This document shows positions 18,208-29,876 of a DNA stretch of 64,000 nucleotides, in pieces; positions within the stretch are counted from its first letter, which is position 1, and every line of letters starts with the position of its first letter. Both the position numbers and the translations under genes were made by a program. Source of the stretch: Nocardia tenerifensis NBRC 101015 (GTDB lineage Bacteria > Actinomycetota > Actinomycetes > Mycobacteriales > Mycobacteriaceae); NCBI RefSeq assembly GCF_000308715.1, contig NZ_BAGH01000167.1, positions 1-64,000 on the forward strand, given 5' to 3'. Below the pieces are notes generated by a model. It was not told the origin of the DNA and did not search any database. It saw nothing but the letters and a program-made list of their open reading frames with translations.

Positions 18208-18947
18208 CGCGCCCCCCGCTGGCTCAGATAGTCGTCCAACCCGATCACGGCCGGCCGGTGCGCCGGTTCGGTCTTGCGCACGCCGGGCTCGGCCGGTGTG
18301 GCGCGCACCTCGATTCGGCCGATGCTCACCTGCACCACCGGTTCGGCCGACGGTGCGGTGGATGACGAATCTGCTTGCTGGACAGAGGAATTCATAGGCC
18401 CTGCCGCTCGCGGAATCATCGGCGCGGGCAGCGGAGGAAGTGGTGGCGGTACCAGAGCGCCGCGTTCGGGCTCCCTCGGCGGGGCGGGGCGGACCGGGTC
18501 GTCGAGACGCTGCTCGGACTTCGAGACTGGGTGAGGCGTCACGATGCGCTGTTCCGTCGAGTGATGGTGCACCGCAGTCACTGTCGGCGTCTCCGGCTGA
18601 TCCCGCACAGGGGTGCTCGCGGCCGATATCGGGGCATTCGGATGCAACACTGCTTGTTTCATCGGGCGCTCAGAGCGCTCCGGTGTGCTTTCTCGTAATC
18701 GCCTGTCCCGCAGCCGCACCGGTGACTCCTGCGGCGTGCGCTCCGGCGACAGGGAGGGCGTCTTCACGGTCGCGTCTCGCTCACCCGCCACCCGTTCGAC
18801 CACCCGCTCAGGCTCCGGCGCTGCCGCCTCGGTATCGATATCCGGCCCGCTCATCCCGCCGGACTCGAACCGGCCGACCGGGCGCGGTCGCAACCGCGGT
18901 GTCTGTGCTCGGTTGTTGGCGATCATCGCCCGCAAACCCCCGTTCAT
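18204..18947 (-). CDS. Proline-rich eCIS protein with conserved short C-terminus
   Basis: The ATG at 18947 (MNGGLRAMIANNRAQ) forms TGATG with the stop of the previous gene and gives 247 residues; an upstream in-frame start at 18992 would add 15 residues. About 170 central residues are disordered, rich in Pro, Arg, Glu, Ser and Thr. The last about 45 residues (VQVSIGRIEVRATP, then VIGLDDYLSQRG) form an ordered motif that I recognise from other eCIS loci at this position. No function is known. A tape-measure, scaffold or linker role between sheath end and ATPase is conceivable, but the length and the lack of long helices argue against a normal tape measure. Confidence 0.75.
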   Translation of the reverse strand: MNGGLRAMIANNRAQTPRLRPRPVGRFESGGMSGPDIDTEAAAPEPERVVERVAGERDATVKTPSLSPERTPQESPVRLRDRRLRESTPERSERPMKQAVLHPNAPISAASTPVRDQPETPTVTAVHHHSTEQRIVTPHPVSKSEQRLDDPVRPAPPREPERGALVPPPLPPLPAPMIPRAAGPMNSSVQQADSSSTAPSAEPVVQVSIGRIEVRATPAEPGVRKTEPAHRPAVIGLDDYLSQRGAR

Positions 18948-19687
18948 CACGACCACCGTCCGGCCAGCGACAGATACATCTGCCTGCGCCACGGGCTCAA
19001 CGCCACGATCGCGTCCTCGCTCCAGCCGAAGACCGCGGCGAGCTCGGCGACCTCCGCCAGCACCCGCAACGCCCAGCGATCGACCTCATGCCACAGAAAC
19101 GACGCCGGATCCAGCGAAAGCCGCACGGCGTCACCGCAATCCGGGCAGGTCAAGGCCGCCTCGAGCACCGCGTCGGGGTCCGCCGCCGAGATCGCCGCGT
19201 CCATCGCGTCGGCGAGCTCCTCGGGCAGCTCGTCCACGGACAACTCCTCGCCACCGGACCGGATCGACAGCACGCATCGCGCGAGCAACCGCCGCGCGGC
19301 CTGCTCGACCGGAAGGTCCGCGACCGCGCCGAGATCCCGCCGCGTCGGCAACCGATAACGCACCCCGTACGCGTCCAGCACCGCCTCGCCGGCGTCGGCC
19401 GGCTCGCCGGATATCAACTCAGTCAAGGGAATCGACGCCTCGAGTTGCGCGCCGCAGTCCGGGCAGTCGGCCACCGTGTCGGCCGAGGCGCCGAACAGCA
19501 GCGCCCGCGCCCGCAACGACAAGCGGTTCCACTCACCGAGCGCGCAGTCGTCCAGATCCCGGTCGTCCCCGCACATCAGCGCGAGCACCGGCAGCGCCCG
19601 ATCGGCCGGATCCCCGCCGAGCCCGGACTCCCACGCGTCCAGCAGCGCGGCCGTCGCGGGCACCCGGAGTGCGGTTGGCACAGTCAT
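18947..19687 (-). CDS. Baseplate hub assembly chaperone-like protein (gp51/gp26 type)
   Basis: 246 residues starting 4 bp after the tube gene. The pattern LLDAWESG and ALLDAWE...ALMCGDD..LGEWNRLSLRARALLFG resembles T4-type baseplate hub assembly chaperone proteins of eCIS loci. Two CPDCG motifs (Cys75/Cys78 and Cys181/Cys184) should form one zinc site. The C-terminal helix VLAEVAELAAVFGWSEDAI and ALSPWRRQMYLSLAG is also typical. It is probably needed for assembly and absent from the mature particle; that role is known for the family and inferred here. Confidence 0.82.
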   Translation of the reverse strand: MTVPTALRVPATAALLDAWESGLGGDPADRALPVLALMCGDDRDLDDCALGEWNRLSLRARALLFGASADTVADCPDCGAQLEASIPLTELISGEPADAGEAVLDAYGVRYRLPTRRDLGAVADLPVEQAARRLLARCVLSIRSGGEELSVDELPEELADAMDAAISAADPDAVLEAALTCPDCGDAVRLSLDPASFLWHEVDRWALRVLAEVAELAAVFGWSEDAIVALSPWRRQMYLSLAGRWS

Positions 19688-19691
19688 GCGA

Positions 19692-20207
19692 TCACGCCAA
19701 CGTCGGTTCGGTCGGCTCCACCACGGTCAGGTCCCGCTCCCAGCCCTCGTTCTCCAGCTTGATGTGCTGGATCGAGATGGCGTTGGCATTGGCGTCGAAA
19801 TCGGCGACCGGCTGGAACTCCGAGACCCAGCAGCGATAGATCTTGTAGGTCAACACGACCTGGCCCGCCTCGTTGTAGACCTCCAGCAGGACGTCCTTGC
19901 GGAAGTTGGCCAGCGAGGTCTCCGCGCCCAATCCGGCGCCGAAGCTCCACACCAGGCCGGCCCACCGCTCGAACTCCGGGTCGTGGGTCACCCCGCGCTC
20001 GAGCGTGATCGCGTCGAACTCAGTGCGGCCGGGCGACTTCCGGCTCGTCGAGGGATCGCCACCGTGCCGGTGCTTGACCACCTCGGTGGTGCGCTTGAGC
20101 GCCGACACCTTGGATACGCCGGCGACGTAGCGCCCATCCCACTTCACCCGGAACTTGAAATTCTTGTACGGGTCGAAACGCAGTGCGTTGACGGTGAATT
20201 CCGCCAT
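19692..20207 (-). CDS. Inner tube protein (T4 gp19/Hcp-like)
   Basis: 171 residues from the ATG at 20207, which has GGAGGAACTGTC directly upstream. The sequence is a canonical contractile-system tube protein: FDPYKNFKFRVKWDGRYVAG, VSALKRTTEVVKHRHGGD, FDAITLERGVTHDPEFERW, and the C-terminal IYRCWVSEFQPVADFDANAN followed by IQHIKLENEGWERD. Hexamers stack to form the inner tube that carries spike and cargo. It lies 29 bp downstream of the sheath gene. Confidence 0.95.
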   Translation of the reverse strand: MAEFTVNALRFDPYKNFKFRVKWDGRYVAGVSKVSALKRTTEVVKHRHGGDPSTSRKSPGRTEFDAITLERGVTHDPEFERWAGLVWSFGAGLGAETSLANFRKDVLLEVYNEAGQVVLTYKIYRCWVSEFQPVADFDANANAISIQHIKLENEGWERDLTVVEPTEPTLA

Positions 20208-20236
20208 GACAGTTCCTCCAAACCTTCGGGCAGGTA

Positions 20237-21844
<1,608 letters not shown>

Positions 21845-21866
21845 CGGGAAAGTCCTTTCGACTGTG

Positions 21867-22223
21867 CTACGCCAATGGGTTCTGGTGGCCCAGCACCACC
21901 GCGCGAATCTGATCGGGACCGAACTGCCCGAGCCGGCACGGGCACGGCCGCATCTGATACGTCCATGCCTCTCGCCCGTCGGTGCGCACGCTCAGCAATG
22001 TCGGCTCGGTCGGCCGAGCCAGCCGATCGAGCAGGCGGCTCCGCGAGGGATCCGTCACGCCGACGATGACCACGTCGTGGCTCGGCGGCCCGTCGACCGG
22101 CAGTTCGAGGGCCGAATCGTCGGAAAGCTGGTCGACGCGGACGCTGTCGTCATCGGCGAATGTGTCGGCGATGACGTCGGCGAGCAGCTTCGGCAACTCG
22201 AGGAGCGCAAGTCGAATGGGCAC
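21867..22223 (-). CDS. Small receiver-like protein of unknown function
   Basis: About 118 residues if translation starts at the GTG at 22223 (VPIRLALLELPKLLADVI); earlier in-frame starts exist, so the N-terminus is uncertain. The pattern LALLELPKLLADVIADTF, then a helix, SHDVVIVGVTDPSRSR, LLDRLARPTEPTLLSVRTDG, resembles the alternating strand/helix order of a response-regulator receiver domain, but without a clear phospho-acceptor Asp. It lies between the LuxR-type regulator (70 bp upstream) and the sheath gene (22 bp downstream), so it is probably part of the eCIS operon. I do not recognise a named family. Confidence 0.6.
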   Translation of the reverse strand: MPIRLALLELPKLLADVIADTFADDDSVRVDQLSDDSALELPVDGPPSHDVVIVGVTDPSRSRLLDRLARPTEPTLLSVRTDGREAWTYQMRPCPCRLGQFGPDQIRAVVLGHQNPLA

Positions 22224-22293
22224 CGAATAACCATCGCCGCGAACCACCCCTCGGGTAAATGAATCCTCGGATCCATCTTTCCGCCGCCGGGAT

Positions 22294-23001
22294 TCATATA
22301 CCCGCGCCTTGCAGACGACCCCGCGCCACCGCGACCGCGTCCGCGCGCCGACGCACACCCAGTTTCGCGAGCAGGCTGTGCACGTGGTTTTTCACCGTCG
22401 GAATCCCGATACACAGTTTGTCCGCGATCTGCTTGTTGGAGAGGCCTAGTTCCACCAGTTGCAGGATCTGGTTCTCCCGCTCTGTCAGAGCCAGTACTTT
22501 CCGCTCCGAACGCCCCTGATCCGCGAGCGCCGAAACCCGCCGCATCAAGACCGCGGCCACCCGCGGCGAACACGGCGACTCACCGGCCAGCACGCCGGCG
22601 ATCAGGACCAGCAGGTCCGCCAGCGATCCCGAACGCAGGTGATAGCCGCGCACGCCCGCTTCGGCGCACGCGACGATCTGCGCCTCGTCGTCCTCCGACA
22701 CGCCGAGCACGATCAATCTGCTGCCCGGACTGTGCCGCCGCGCCGCCTGCATCACCGCGCGACTGTCGTAGGAGGCGAGATTCAACAGAATCACGTTGGG
22801 CGGGCGAAGACTCAACGCCCGAGCCATCCCCGCCGAATCATCCGCGGTACGCACCGAGCCGTTCACGAATTCCCGTGCGACGCTTGCCGCGAGCCCTTCG
22901 CGATACAGTCGGCAATCGTCGACGATCAGCAAGTCCTGACCCGTCGATATCGGGGCCGGAGAGCCGTTCCACTCCACTGGAGTATCGAAATTACTGTTCA
23001 T
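22294..23001 (-). CDS. Atypical NarL/LuxR-family response regulator
   Basis: 235 residues with an N-terminal receiver domain (about 22-135) and a C-terminal LuxR-type helix-turn-helix (about 168-222: LTERENQILQLVELGLSNKQ, PTVKNHVHSLLAKLGV). The acidic pair Asp28-Asp29 is present, but the usual phospho-acceptor position in PNVILLNLASYD is Asn74, and the usual GYLLK lysine segment reads GYHLRSG. It therefore probably works without phosphorylation. It heads the eCIS gene run on the same strand and is the obvious candidate regulator. No histidine kinase is adjacent. Confidence 0.88.
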   Translation of the reverse strand: MNSNFDTPVEWNGSPAPISTGQDLLIVDDCRLYREGLAASVAREFVNGSVRTADDSAGMARALSLRPPNVILLNLASYDSRAVMQAARRHSPGSRLIVLGVSEDDEAQIVACAEAGVRGYHLRSGSLADLLVLIAGVLAGESPCSPRVAAVLMRRVSALADQGRSERKVLALTERENQILQLVELGLSNKQIADKLCIGIPTVKNHVHSLLAKLGVRRRADAVAVARGRLQGAGI

Positions 23002-23437
23002 GCCGCGCTCTCAACGTGCAGAAGTGTCTACATCCGTCGGAAACTCGAGCACCACGCCACCGTCGATCGAGAATTCACATCGTCGCGCGTTCGTCCGCCG
23101 TGGTCGTGAGTACCGGTCTACTCGTTCGGAGCCGGCCCGCCGCGCACCCCTGCCACGGCGCCCACGTCCAGGGCGGGAACCCGGCGCCTGCGGATTCCCG
23201 ATCGCATGCCGCCCCCAGATTCCATGGTCGACTCCGATCTTGCGTCCGCCGCGGTGGCCGTGTACATCGACCGGTCCGTTCAGCGAACTCCGACGCCGGG
23301 AGCGACGAATCACGAGGTGTCAGCGCAAACAGCCTGGCGTGTCGCACATGGTGTCACTGTTGTCACAGTGATGTATGTGGTAGGTGATACGGCGCGCCTC
23401 CACCAACGGTTGAGGGTTTGCGGGCAGCATCGGGCGC
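23002..23437. promoter_or_regulatory. Divergent intergenic region between eCIS regulator and steA
   Basis: This 436-bp gap separates the minus-strand regulator from the plus-strand steA operon and must hold promoters for both. A perfect inverted repeat TCACTG-TTGTCA-CAGTGA lies at 23354-23371. TTGTCA at 23360-23365 could be a -35 element of a steA promoter, but no good -10 hexamer is clear. I see no convincing gene in this gap. Confidence 0.4.
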
Positions 23438-24652
23438 ATGAAGATGCTGGCGTTGTTGTCGAGGAACACCGAAACGCTGCCCGGCCTCTCCGGGATAGCC
23501 CGGGTCGATCGCGACACCCGGCGTCTGCTGAAACGCGTCGGACCAGGCGATGTCGTCGTACTCGACGAGATGGACCTCGACCGGATCACCGCCGACCGCC
23601 TGATCGAGGCGGGGGTGGCGGCGGTGATCAACACCTCGCCGTCCATCTCCGGCCGCTACCCCAACCTCGGCCCCGAAGTACTGGTGGCGAACGGCATTCT
23701 GCTGCTCGACACGGTCAGCTCCGACGCGTTCAGCCGGATCAAGGACGGCGCCAAGGTCCGCATCGACGAGGGCGTCGTCTACGCCGACAAGGTGATCAAG
23801 AAGGAGCCCGAAGTCCTGGTCAAGGGCATCGAGCTGACCGAGTCCGACATCGCCGAGCGGATGATCGAGGCCCGCAACGGGCTGGCCGATCATCTGGAGG
23901 CGTTCGCGGGCAACACGATCGAGTTCGTCCGCACCGAGAGCGCGCTGCTCATCGACGGCATCGGCGTGCCGGAGCTGGAGCTGTCGATGAAGCATCGGCA
24001 TGTGATCGTGGTGGCCGACGGCCCCGACCACGCCGGGGACCTGAAGCGGCTCAAGCCGTTCATCAAGGAGTACGTGCCGATCATGATCGGCGTCGGCCGC
24101 GGCGCGGACACCCTGATGAAGCAGGGGTACCGACCCGACCTCATCGTCGGCGATCCGGACGAGATCACCAGCGCCACACTGAAATCCGGCGCCGAGGTGA
24201 TCCTGCCCGCCGACACCGACGGCCACGCCAAGGGCCTCGAGCGCATACAAGACCTCGGCATCGGCGCGACCACCTTCCCGTCCTCGGGCTCGCCGTCCGA
24301 CCTGGCGCTGCTGCTCGCCCACCACCACGGCGCGTCGCTGATCGTCACCGCGGGCGCGGCCGCCACGCTCGACGACTTCTTCGACCGCAGCCGCAAGGAG
24401 AGCAACCCGGCGACGTTCCTGACCAGGCTCAAGCTCGGCACCAAGCTGATGGACGCCAAGGCCGTCGCCACGCTCTACCGCAACCGGGTGACCGGCATCG
24501 GCATCGCATTGGTCGTGCTCGCCGCGCTGATCGCGGTGATCGTGGTGCTGCTCGCCTCCAACACCGGCACCGACGCCATGGCCTGGGCCGCTCACACCTG
24601 GGACCGGTTCGCGCTGTGGGCGCAGGGCTTGGTCGGCGCGGGCGACCGATGA
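23438..24652 (+). CDS. steA: SteA, division-site/cell-envelope protein
   Basis: 404 residues, homologous to Rv1697 and corynebacterial SteA. Most of the protein is cytosolic with a thiamin-pyrophosphokinase-like catalytic-fold region (VGRGADTLMKQGYRPDLIVG and DPDEITSATLKSGAEVIL). A single membrane segment near residues 350-372 (VTGIGIALVVLAALIAVIVV) anchors it. In corynebacteria SteA acts with SteB at the cytokinetic ring to control cell separation. The gene is followed by the partner gene in the next transcription step. Start at Met1 or Met3; no strong ribosome binding site decides it. Confidence 0.9.
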   Translation: MKMLALLSRNTETLPGLSGIARVDRDTRRLLKRVGPGDVVVLDEMDLDRITADRLIEAGVAAVINTSPSISGRYPNLGPEVLVANGILLLDTVSSDAFSRIKDGAKVRIDEGVVYADKVIKKEPEVLVKGIELTESDIAERMIEARNGLADHLEAFAGNTIEFVRTESALLIDGIGVPELELSMKHRHVIVVADGPDHAGDLKRLKPFIKEYVPIMIGVGRGADTLMKQGYRPDLIVGDPDEITSATLKSGAEVILPADTDGHAKGLERIQDLGIGATTFPSSGSPSDLALLLAHHHGASLIVTAGAAATLDDFFDRSRKESNPATFLTRLKLGTKLMDAKAVATLYRNRVTGIGIALVVLAALIAVIVVLLASNTGTDAMAWAAHTWDRFALWAQGLVGAGDR

Positions 24653-24665
24653 CCAAGGGGGAGTG

Positions 24666-25610
24666 ATGATCTCGTTACGCCAGCACGCCGTCTCGATCGT
24701 GGCGATCTTCCTGGCCCTGGCCATCGGCGTGGTGCTCGGCTCGCAGACGCTGGCGGCGGATCTGCTGTCGAACCTGCGCGCGGACAAGTCCGATCTGCGT
24801 CAGCAGGTCGACACGGTCTCCGAGCACAACCGCCGGCTCACCGACCAGCTGAACGCGGCCGACCGCTTCATCGCCGGATCCGCCGGCCGCATCCTCGCCG
24901 GGACCCTGGCCGACCGCACGGTCGCGGTGTTCACCACCCCCGACGCCGACCCCGCCGACATCGAGGGCGTGACCAGGTCGCTGGAGACCTCCGGCGCCAC
25001 CATCACCGGCCGGATCGCGCTCACCGACGCGTTCGTCGACGCCACCGAGGGCGACCGGATGCGCACCGCCGTCACCAACGTCATCCCGGCGGGCGCCCAA
25101 TTGCGTACCGGCGCAGTCGATCAGGGCAGCATGGCCGGCGACCTGCTCGGCCTGGTCGTGCTGCTCGATCCGGCCAGTGGGCAAACCCGTGGCACCCCAC
25201 AGGAACTCGGCCTCGTCCTGGAGACGCTGCGCGGCGGCGGCTTCCTCGCCTACGGCGACACCCCGGTGCGCCCGGCCCAGTCGGCGGTCGTGATCACCGG
25301 CAACGGCGCCAAGTCGGGGGAGAACAGCCAGGGCGCGAATATCGCGCGCTTCGCAGGCGCGCTACGCGGGCGCGGCGCGGGCGTCGTGCTGGCGGGCCGG
25401 TCCGGCGCGGCCGAGAACCCGGGTCCGCTCGCGATCGTGCGCTCCGACGGCCCGCTGGCCACCTCGGTCAGCACCGTCGACAATCTGGACCGGGAGATCG
25501 GCCGCGTCACCACGGTCCTGGCGCTGAGCGAGCAACTCAACGGCGGCACCGGTCGATACGGCACCGGCGCGAAGGCGACCTCCCTCACACTGGCCTCCGC
25601 TCCGCGTTGA
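24666..25610 (+). CDS. steB: SteB/MctB family protein (copper transport or division partner)
   Basis: 314 residues from the ATG at 24666, chosen over the GTG at 24663 because AAGGGGGA is 4-10 bp upstream. It has an N-terminal membrane helix (AVSIVAIFLALAIGVVLGSQ) then a coiled-coil stretch (NLRADKSDLRQQVDTVSEHN) and a large extracytoplasmic domain, the layout of the Rv1698 family. In M. tuberculosis this protein (MctB) was described in copper efflux; in corynebacteria the homologue is SteB, partner of SteA. Its position right after steA supports the SteA partner role, without excluding copper. Confidence 0.88.
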   Translation: MISLRQHAVSIVAIFLALAIGVVLGSQTLAADLLSNLRADKSDLRQQVDTVSEHNRRLTDQLNAADRFIAGSAGRILAGTLADRTVAVFTTPDADPADIEGVTRSLETSGATITGRIALTDAFVDATEGDRMRTAVTNVIPAGAQLRTGAVDQGSMAGDLLGLVVLLDPASGQTRGTPQELGLVLETLRGGGFLAYGDTPVRPAQSAVVITGNGAKSGENSQGANIARFAGALRGRGAGVVLAGRSGAAENPGPLAIVRSDGPLATSVSTVDNLDREIGRVTTVLALSEQLNGGTGRYGTGAKATSLTLASAPR

Positions 25611-25673
25611 ACGGCCGTACGGCATATTCACAGCAAACGTGCGTGGCGTTCGTTCTGGACGGCTGATCCGTGT

Positions 25674-25679
25674 TACCGT
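25674..25679 (+). promoter_or_regulatory. Candidate -10 element giving a leaderless pyrG transcript
   Basis: TACCGT fits the actinobacterial TAnnnT -10 consensus. The GTG start of pyrG begins 8 bp after it, which is where transcription would begin. There is no Shine-Dalgarno-like sequence between, so translation is probably leaderless, a common mode in mycobacteria. No clear -35 element is seen. Confidence 0.5.
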
Positions 25680-25681
25680 GA

Positions 25682-27409
<1,728 letters not shown>

Positions 27410-27413
27410 GACG

Positions 27414-28073
27414 ATGACGCAGGACGGTGGCACCGCCGAGAGCGGCCACGATTTCGAGACCGTGTCCAGCGAGACCGTGTACAGCGGCGCCATTTTGGCG
27501 CTGCGCCTGGATCAGGTGCGCATGCCCGGCGGGAAGGTCGCCGAGCGTGAGGTGATCGAGCATCACGGCGCGGTCGCCGTCGCCGCGATCGACGACGATG
27601 ACAATGTGGTGCTCATCGATCAGTATCGGCATCCCATGGGCAGGCGGCTGCTCGAGCTGCCCGCCGGCCTGCTCGACGTGCCCGGCGAGGATCCGCTCGT
27701 CGCCGCGCGGCGCGAGCTCGCCGAGGAGACCGGGCTGGCCGCGCGGGAATGGTCCGTGCTCGTCGACGTGGCGCTCTCGCCGGGCTTCACCGACGAGGCG
27801 TTGCGGGTGTACTGCGCGCGCGGGCTGTACGAAACCGACCGGCCCGAGCCGGAATTCGAGGAGGCCGACCTGAAGGTCGAGCGGATGCCGGTCGATCGGG
27901 CGGTGCGCGCGGCGCTGGCCGGGGAGATCGTCAACGCGACCGCCGTGGCCGGTGTCTTCGCGCTGGCCGCGGCCCGCGCGGGCGATATCGAGCTACGGCC
28001 CGCCGACGCGCCGTGGCCCGGACAGCCCACCGCGTTCCTGCGCCGCAAGGCGGCCGCGAAGCCGGCGGACTGA
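27414..28073 (+). CDS. NUDIX hydrolase (ADP-ribose pyrophosphatase type)
   Basis: 219 residues. The NUDIX box lies at GLLDVPGEDPLVAARRELAE followed by ETGL, with the Arg-Glu and Glu-Glu metal ligands present. The flanking sequence (VAVAAIDDDDNVVLIDQYRH, LLELPAGL) is typical of ADP-ribose pyrophosphatases, as for Rv1700 at the same place in M. tuberculosis. It hydrolyses a nucleotide-sugar diphosphate, probably ADP-ribose; exact substrate is not proven. It starts 4 bp after pyrG and ends 6 bp before xerD. Confidence 0.92.
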   Translation: MTQDGGTAESGHDFETVSSETVYSGAILALRLDQVRMPGGKVAEREVIEHHGAVAVAAIDDDDNVVLIDQYRHPMGRRLLELPAGLLDVPGEDPLVAARRELAEETGLAAREWSVLVDVALSPGFTDEALRVYCARGLYETDRPEPEFEEADLKVERMPVDRAVRAALAGEIVNATAVAGVFALAAARAGDIELRPADAPWPGQPTAFLRRKAAAKPAD

Positions 28074-28079
28074 CGCCAG

Positions 28080-29018
28080 GTGCTTGCGCGCGAAGTGGAC
28101 GCCTACCTCGATCATCTCGCGGTCGAGCGCGGCGCCGCGCGCAACACCCTCGGCGCCTACCGGCGTGACCTCGGCCGGTACCTCGAGTTCCTGACCGGGC
28201 GCGGGATCGCCGCGCTCGATCAGGTCGCCGAGGCCGACGTCGCCGAGTTCACCATGGCGCTGCGGGCGGGCGGCGCCGAATTCCCGCCGCTGGCACCGAG
28301 TTCGGTGGCCCGCGCGCTGATCGCGGTGCGCGGGCTGCACCGGTTCGCCGCGGCCGAGGGGATGACGAGCACCGACGTCGCGCACGCGGTGAAACCGCCC
28401 GCGCCCGGTCGCCGGCTGCCCAAGGCGCTGCCCTACGACCAGGTGCTGAAGCTGCTCGAGGCCGCGGGCGGCTCGGACACCGCTCCTGGCAGCGACGGGG
28501 GACCGCGCGGGCTGCGCGATCGCGCGCTGCTGGAGCTGCTCTACTCCACGGGCGCACGTATTTCCGAGATGGTCGGCCTCGACGTCGACGACCTCGACAC
28601 CGACGAACGCGCCGTCGTCCTGCACGGCAAGGGCGGCAAACAACGCATGGTCCCGATCGGCAGGCCCGCGCTCGCCGCGGTCGACGCCTACCTGGTCCGG
28701 GGTCGGCCCAAGCTCGCCGCCGGCGGAAAAGGCAACGCGGGCGCGCTTTTTCTCAATGCCCGCGGCGGGCGGCTGTCCCGGCAGAGCGCGTGGAAGGTCC
28801 TGCAAACCGCCGCCGAACGCGCCGGCATAGGCGCCACGGTCTCACCCCACACCCTGCGCCACTCCTTCGCCACCCACCTGCTCGACGGAGGCGCGGATGT
28901 CCGCGTGGTCCAAGAACTTCTAGGCCACGCGTCAGTGACCACCACCCAGATCTACACCCTCGTCACAGTGAACACCCTCCGCGAAGTCTGGGCCACCGCC
29001 CACCCCCGCGCCCGCTAG
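28080..29018 (+). CDS. xerD: Site-specific tyrosine recombinase XerD
   Basis: 312 residues with an N-terminal SAM-like core-binding domain (about 5-95) and a C-terminal catalytic domain. Catalytic residues visible are Arg160 (STGARISE), Lys184 (HGKGGKQR), His257 and Arg260 (HTLRH), His283 (LGHAS) and Tyr292 (TTTQIYT). Together with XerC it resolves chromosome dimers at dif. GTG start immediately after the NUDIX gene, in the position of Rv1701. It is a housekeeping recombinase and not a mobile-element integrase. Confidence 0.95.
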   Translation: MLAREVDAYLDHLAVERGAARNTLGAYRRDLGRYLEFLTGRGIAALDQVAEADVAEFTMALRAGGAEFPPLAPSSVARALIAVRGLHRFAAAEGMTSTDVAHAVKPPAPGRRLPKALPYDQVLKLLEAAGGSDTAPGSDGGPRGLRDRALLELLYSTGARISEMVGLDVDDLDTDERAVVLHGKGGKQRMVPIGRPALAAVDAYLVRGRPKLAAGGKGNAGALFLNARGGRLSRQSAWKVLQTAAERAGIGATVSPHTLRHSFATHLLDGGADVRVVQELLGHASVTTTQIYTLVTVNTLREVWATAHPRAR

Positions 29019-29111
29019 TCCACAGCGCGCCGCGCACGAATAGCGGAGTCCCACAGAGCCTGTATACGTTTCCCAGCGCATTTGGTCCCTGTGAACCGTA
29101 GGGAGGGTTTG

Positions 29112-29125
29112 TGAGTCTCGACTCA
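29112..29125. promoter_or_regulatory. 14-bp palindrome upstream of the cupin gene
   Basis: TGAGTC-TC-GACTCA is a perfect inverted repeat about 90 bp before the cupin start and could be an operator. Nothing else identifies the regulator. Confidence 0.3.
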
Positions 29126-29216
29126 GCACGGGGGAACAAGTGGGAGTGCGGTCCGGTTGAGGATCGTGCCGGGTGTGCGCTGGGCGGCTCGGTGGGAGTT
29201 ACGTGAGGTGAGTTGA

Positions 29217-29681
29217 GTGGCAAAGTCTTTCATCGTTCAGGAAGCCGATGTGGAGGCGGTGGCGCTGCCGGGTGGGGGATCGTTTCTGCTGCTCGAGGAC
29301 AGTGAGAACTCCGAGGGGCTGTTCGGGGCGAATCGGCTCGTGCTGGCCGCGGGCGCGAATGGGACTCGGCCGCACCATCACACGAAGTCCACGGAGATCT
29401 TCTATGTGCTCGACGGCACCATGGAGTTCCTCGTCGACGGCGAGCTGAGCTCGGTGCGCAAAGGCGGGCTGGTCGTGGTGCCGCCGGGCACGGTGCACGC
29501 GTTCGGCGCGTCGGCGGACGGGCCCGCCGAGTTTTTCGCCGTGCTGACACCGGGTATCGTCCGCTTCGAATACTTCAGGCAGCTCGGCCGGATCGCCCGC
29601 GGGGAGGCGGAATGGGACAGCATGGATGAGTTGCACGACCGCTTCGACGTGCATTTCGACGGTGACCCGGAGTGGCGCTGA
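29217..29681 (+). CDS. Cupin-domain protein
   Basis: 154 residues, GTG start with GAGGTGAG upstream. A cupin core is clear: RPHHHTKSTEIFYVLDGTME provides the first motif with three histidines and a glutamate, and VVVPPGTVHAFG the second motif with its histidine. A mononuclear metal enzyme or a small-molecule binder would be expected, but the substrate is unknown. It lies between xerD and parA inside the conserved core gene order; whether it is an insertion relative to relatives needs comparison. Confidence 0.8.
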   Translation: MAKSFIVQEADVEAVALPGGGSFLLLEDSENSEGLFGANRLVLAAGANGTRPHHHTKSTEIFYVLDGTMEFLVDGELSSVRKGGLVVVPPGTVHAFGASADGPAEFFAVLTPGIVRFEYFRQLGRIARGEAEWDSMDELHDRFDVHFDGDPEWR

Positions 29682-29876
29682 GCGATACGGGGTAGCGTCG
29701 TGCTGTTCGGGGCCCGGTGTGGTGCCTCGAACACGCCGCGCGCGTCGCGGCACTTGCACGCTCGTACGCGGTAGCGTCTATCGGGAGTCGGACCGTACGA
29801 AAGCGAGGGTCGGGCCCGATCCGCCTCGCTACGCTCGGCGAGGCAACGGGCAGGAACGTATAAGGAGCAGCGGATC

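Noticed and set aside
28080..29018. Integrase of a genomic island
   Set aside because: The recombinase is XerD in its conserved core position, not an island integrase.
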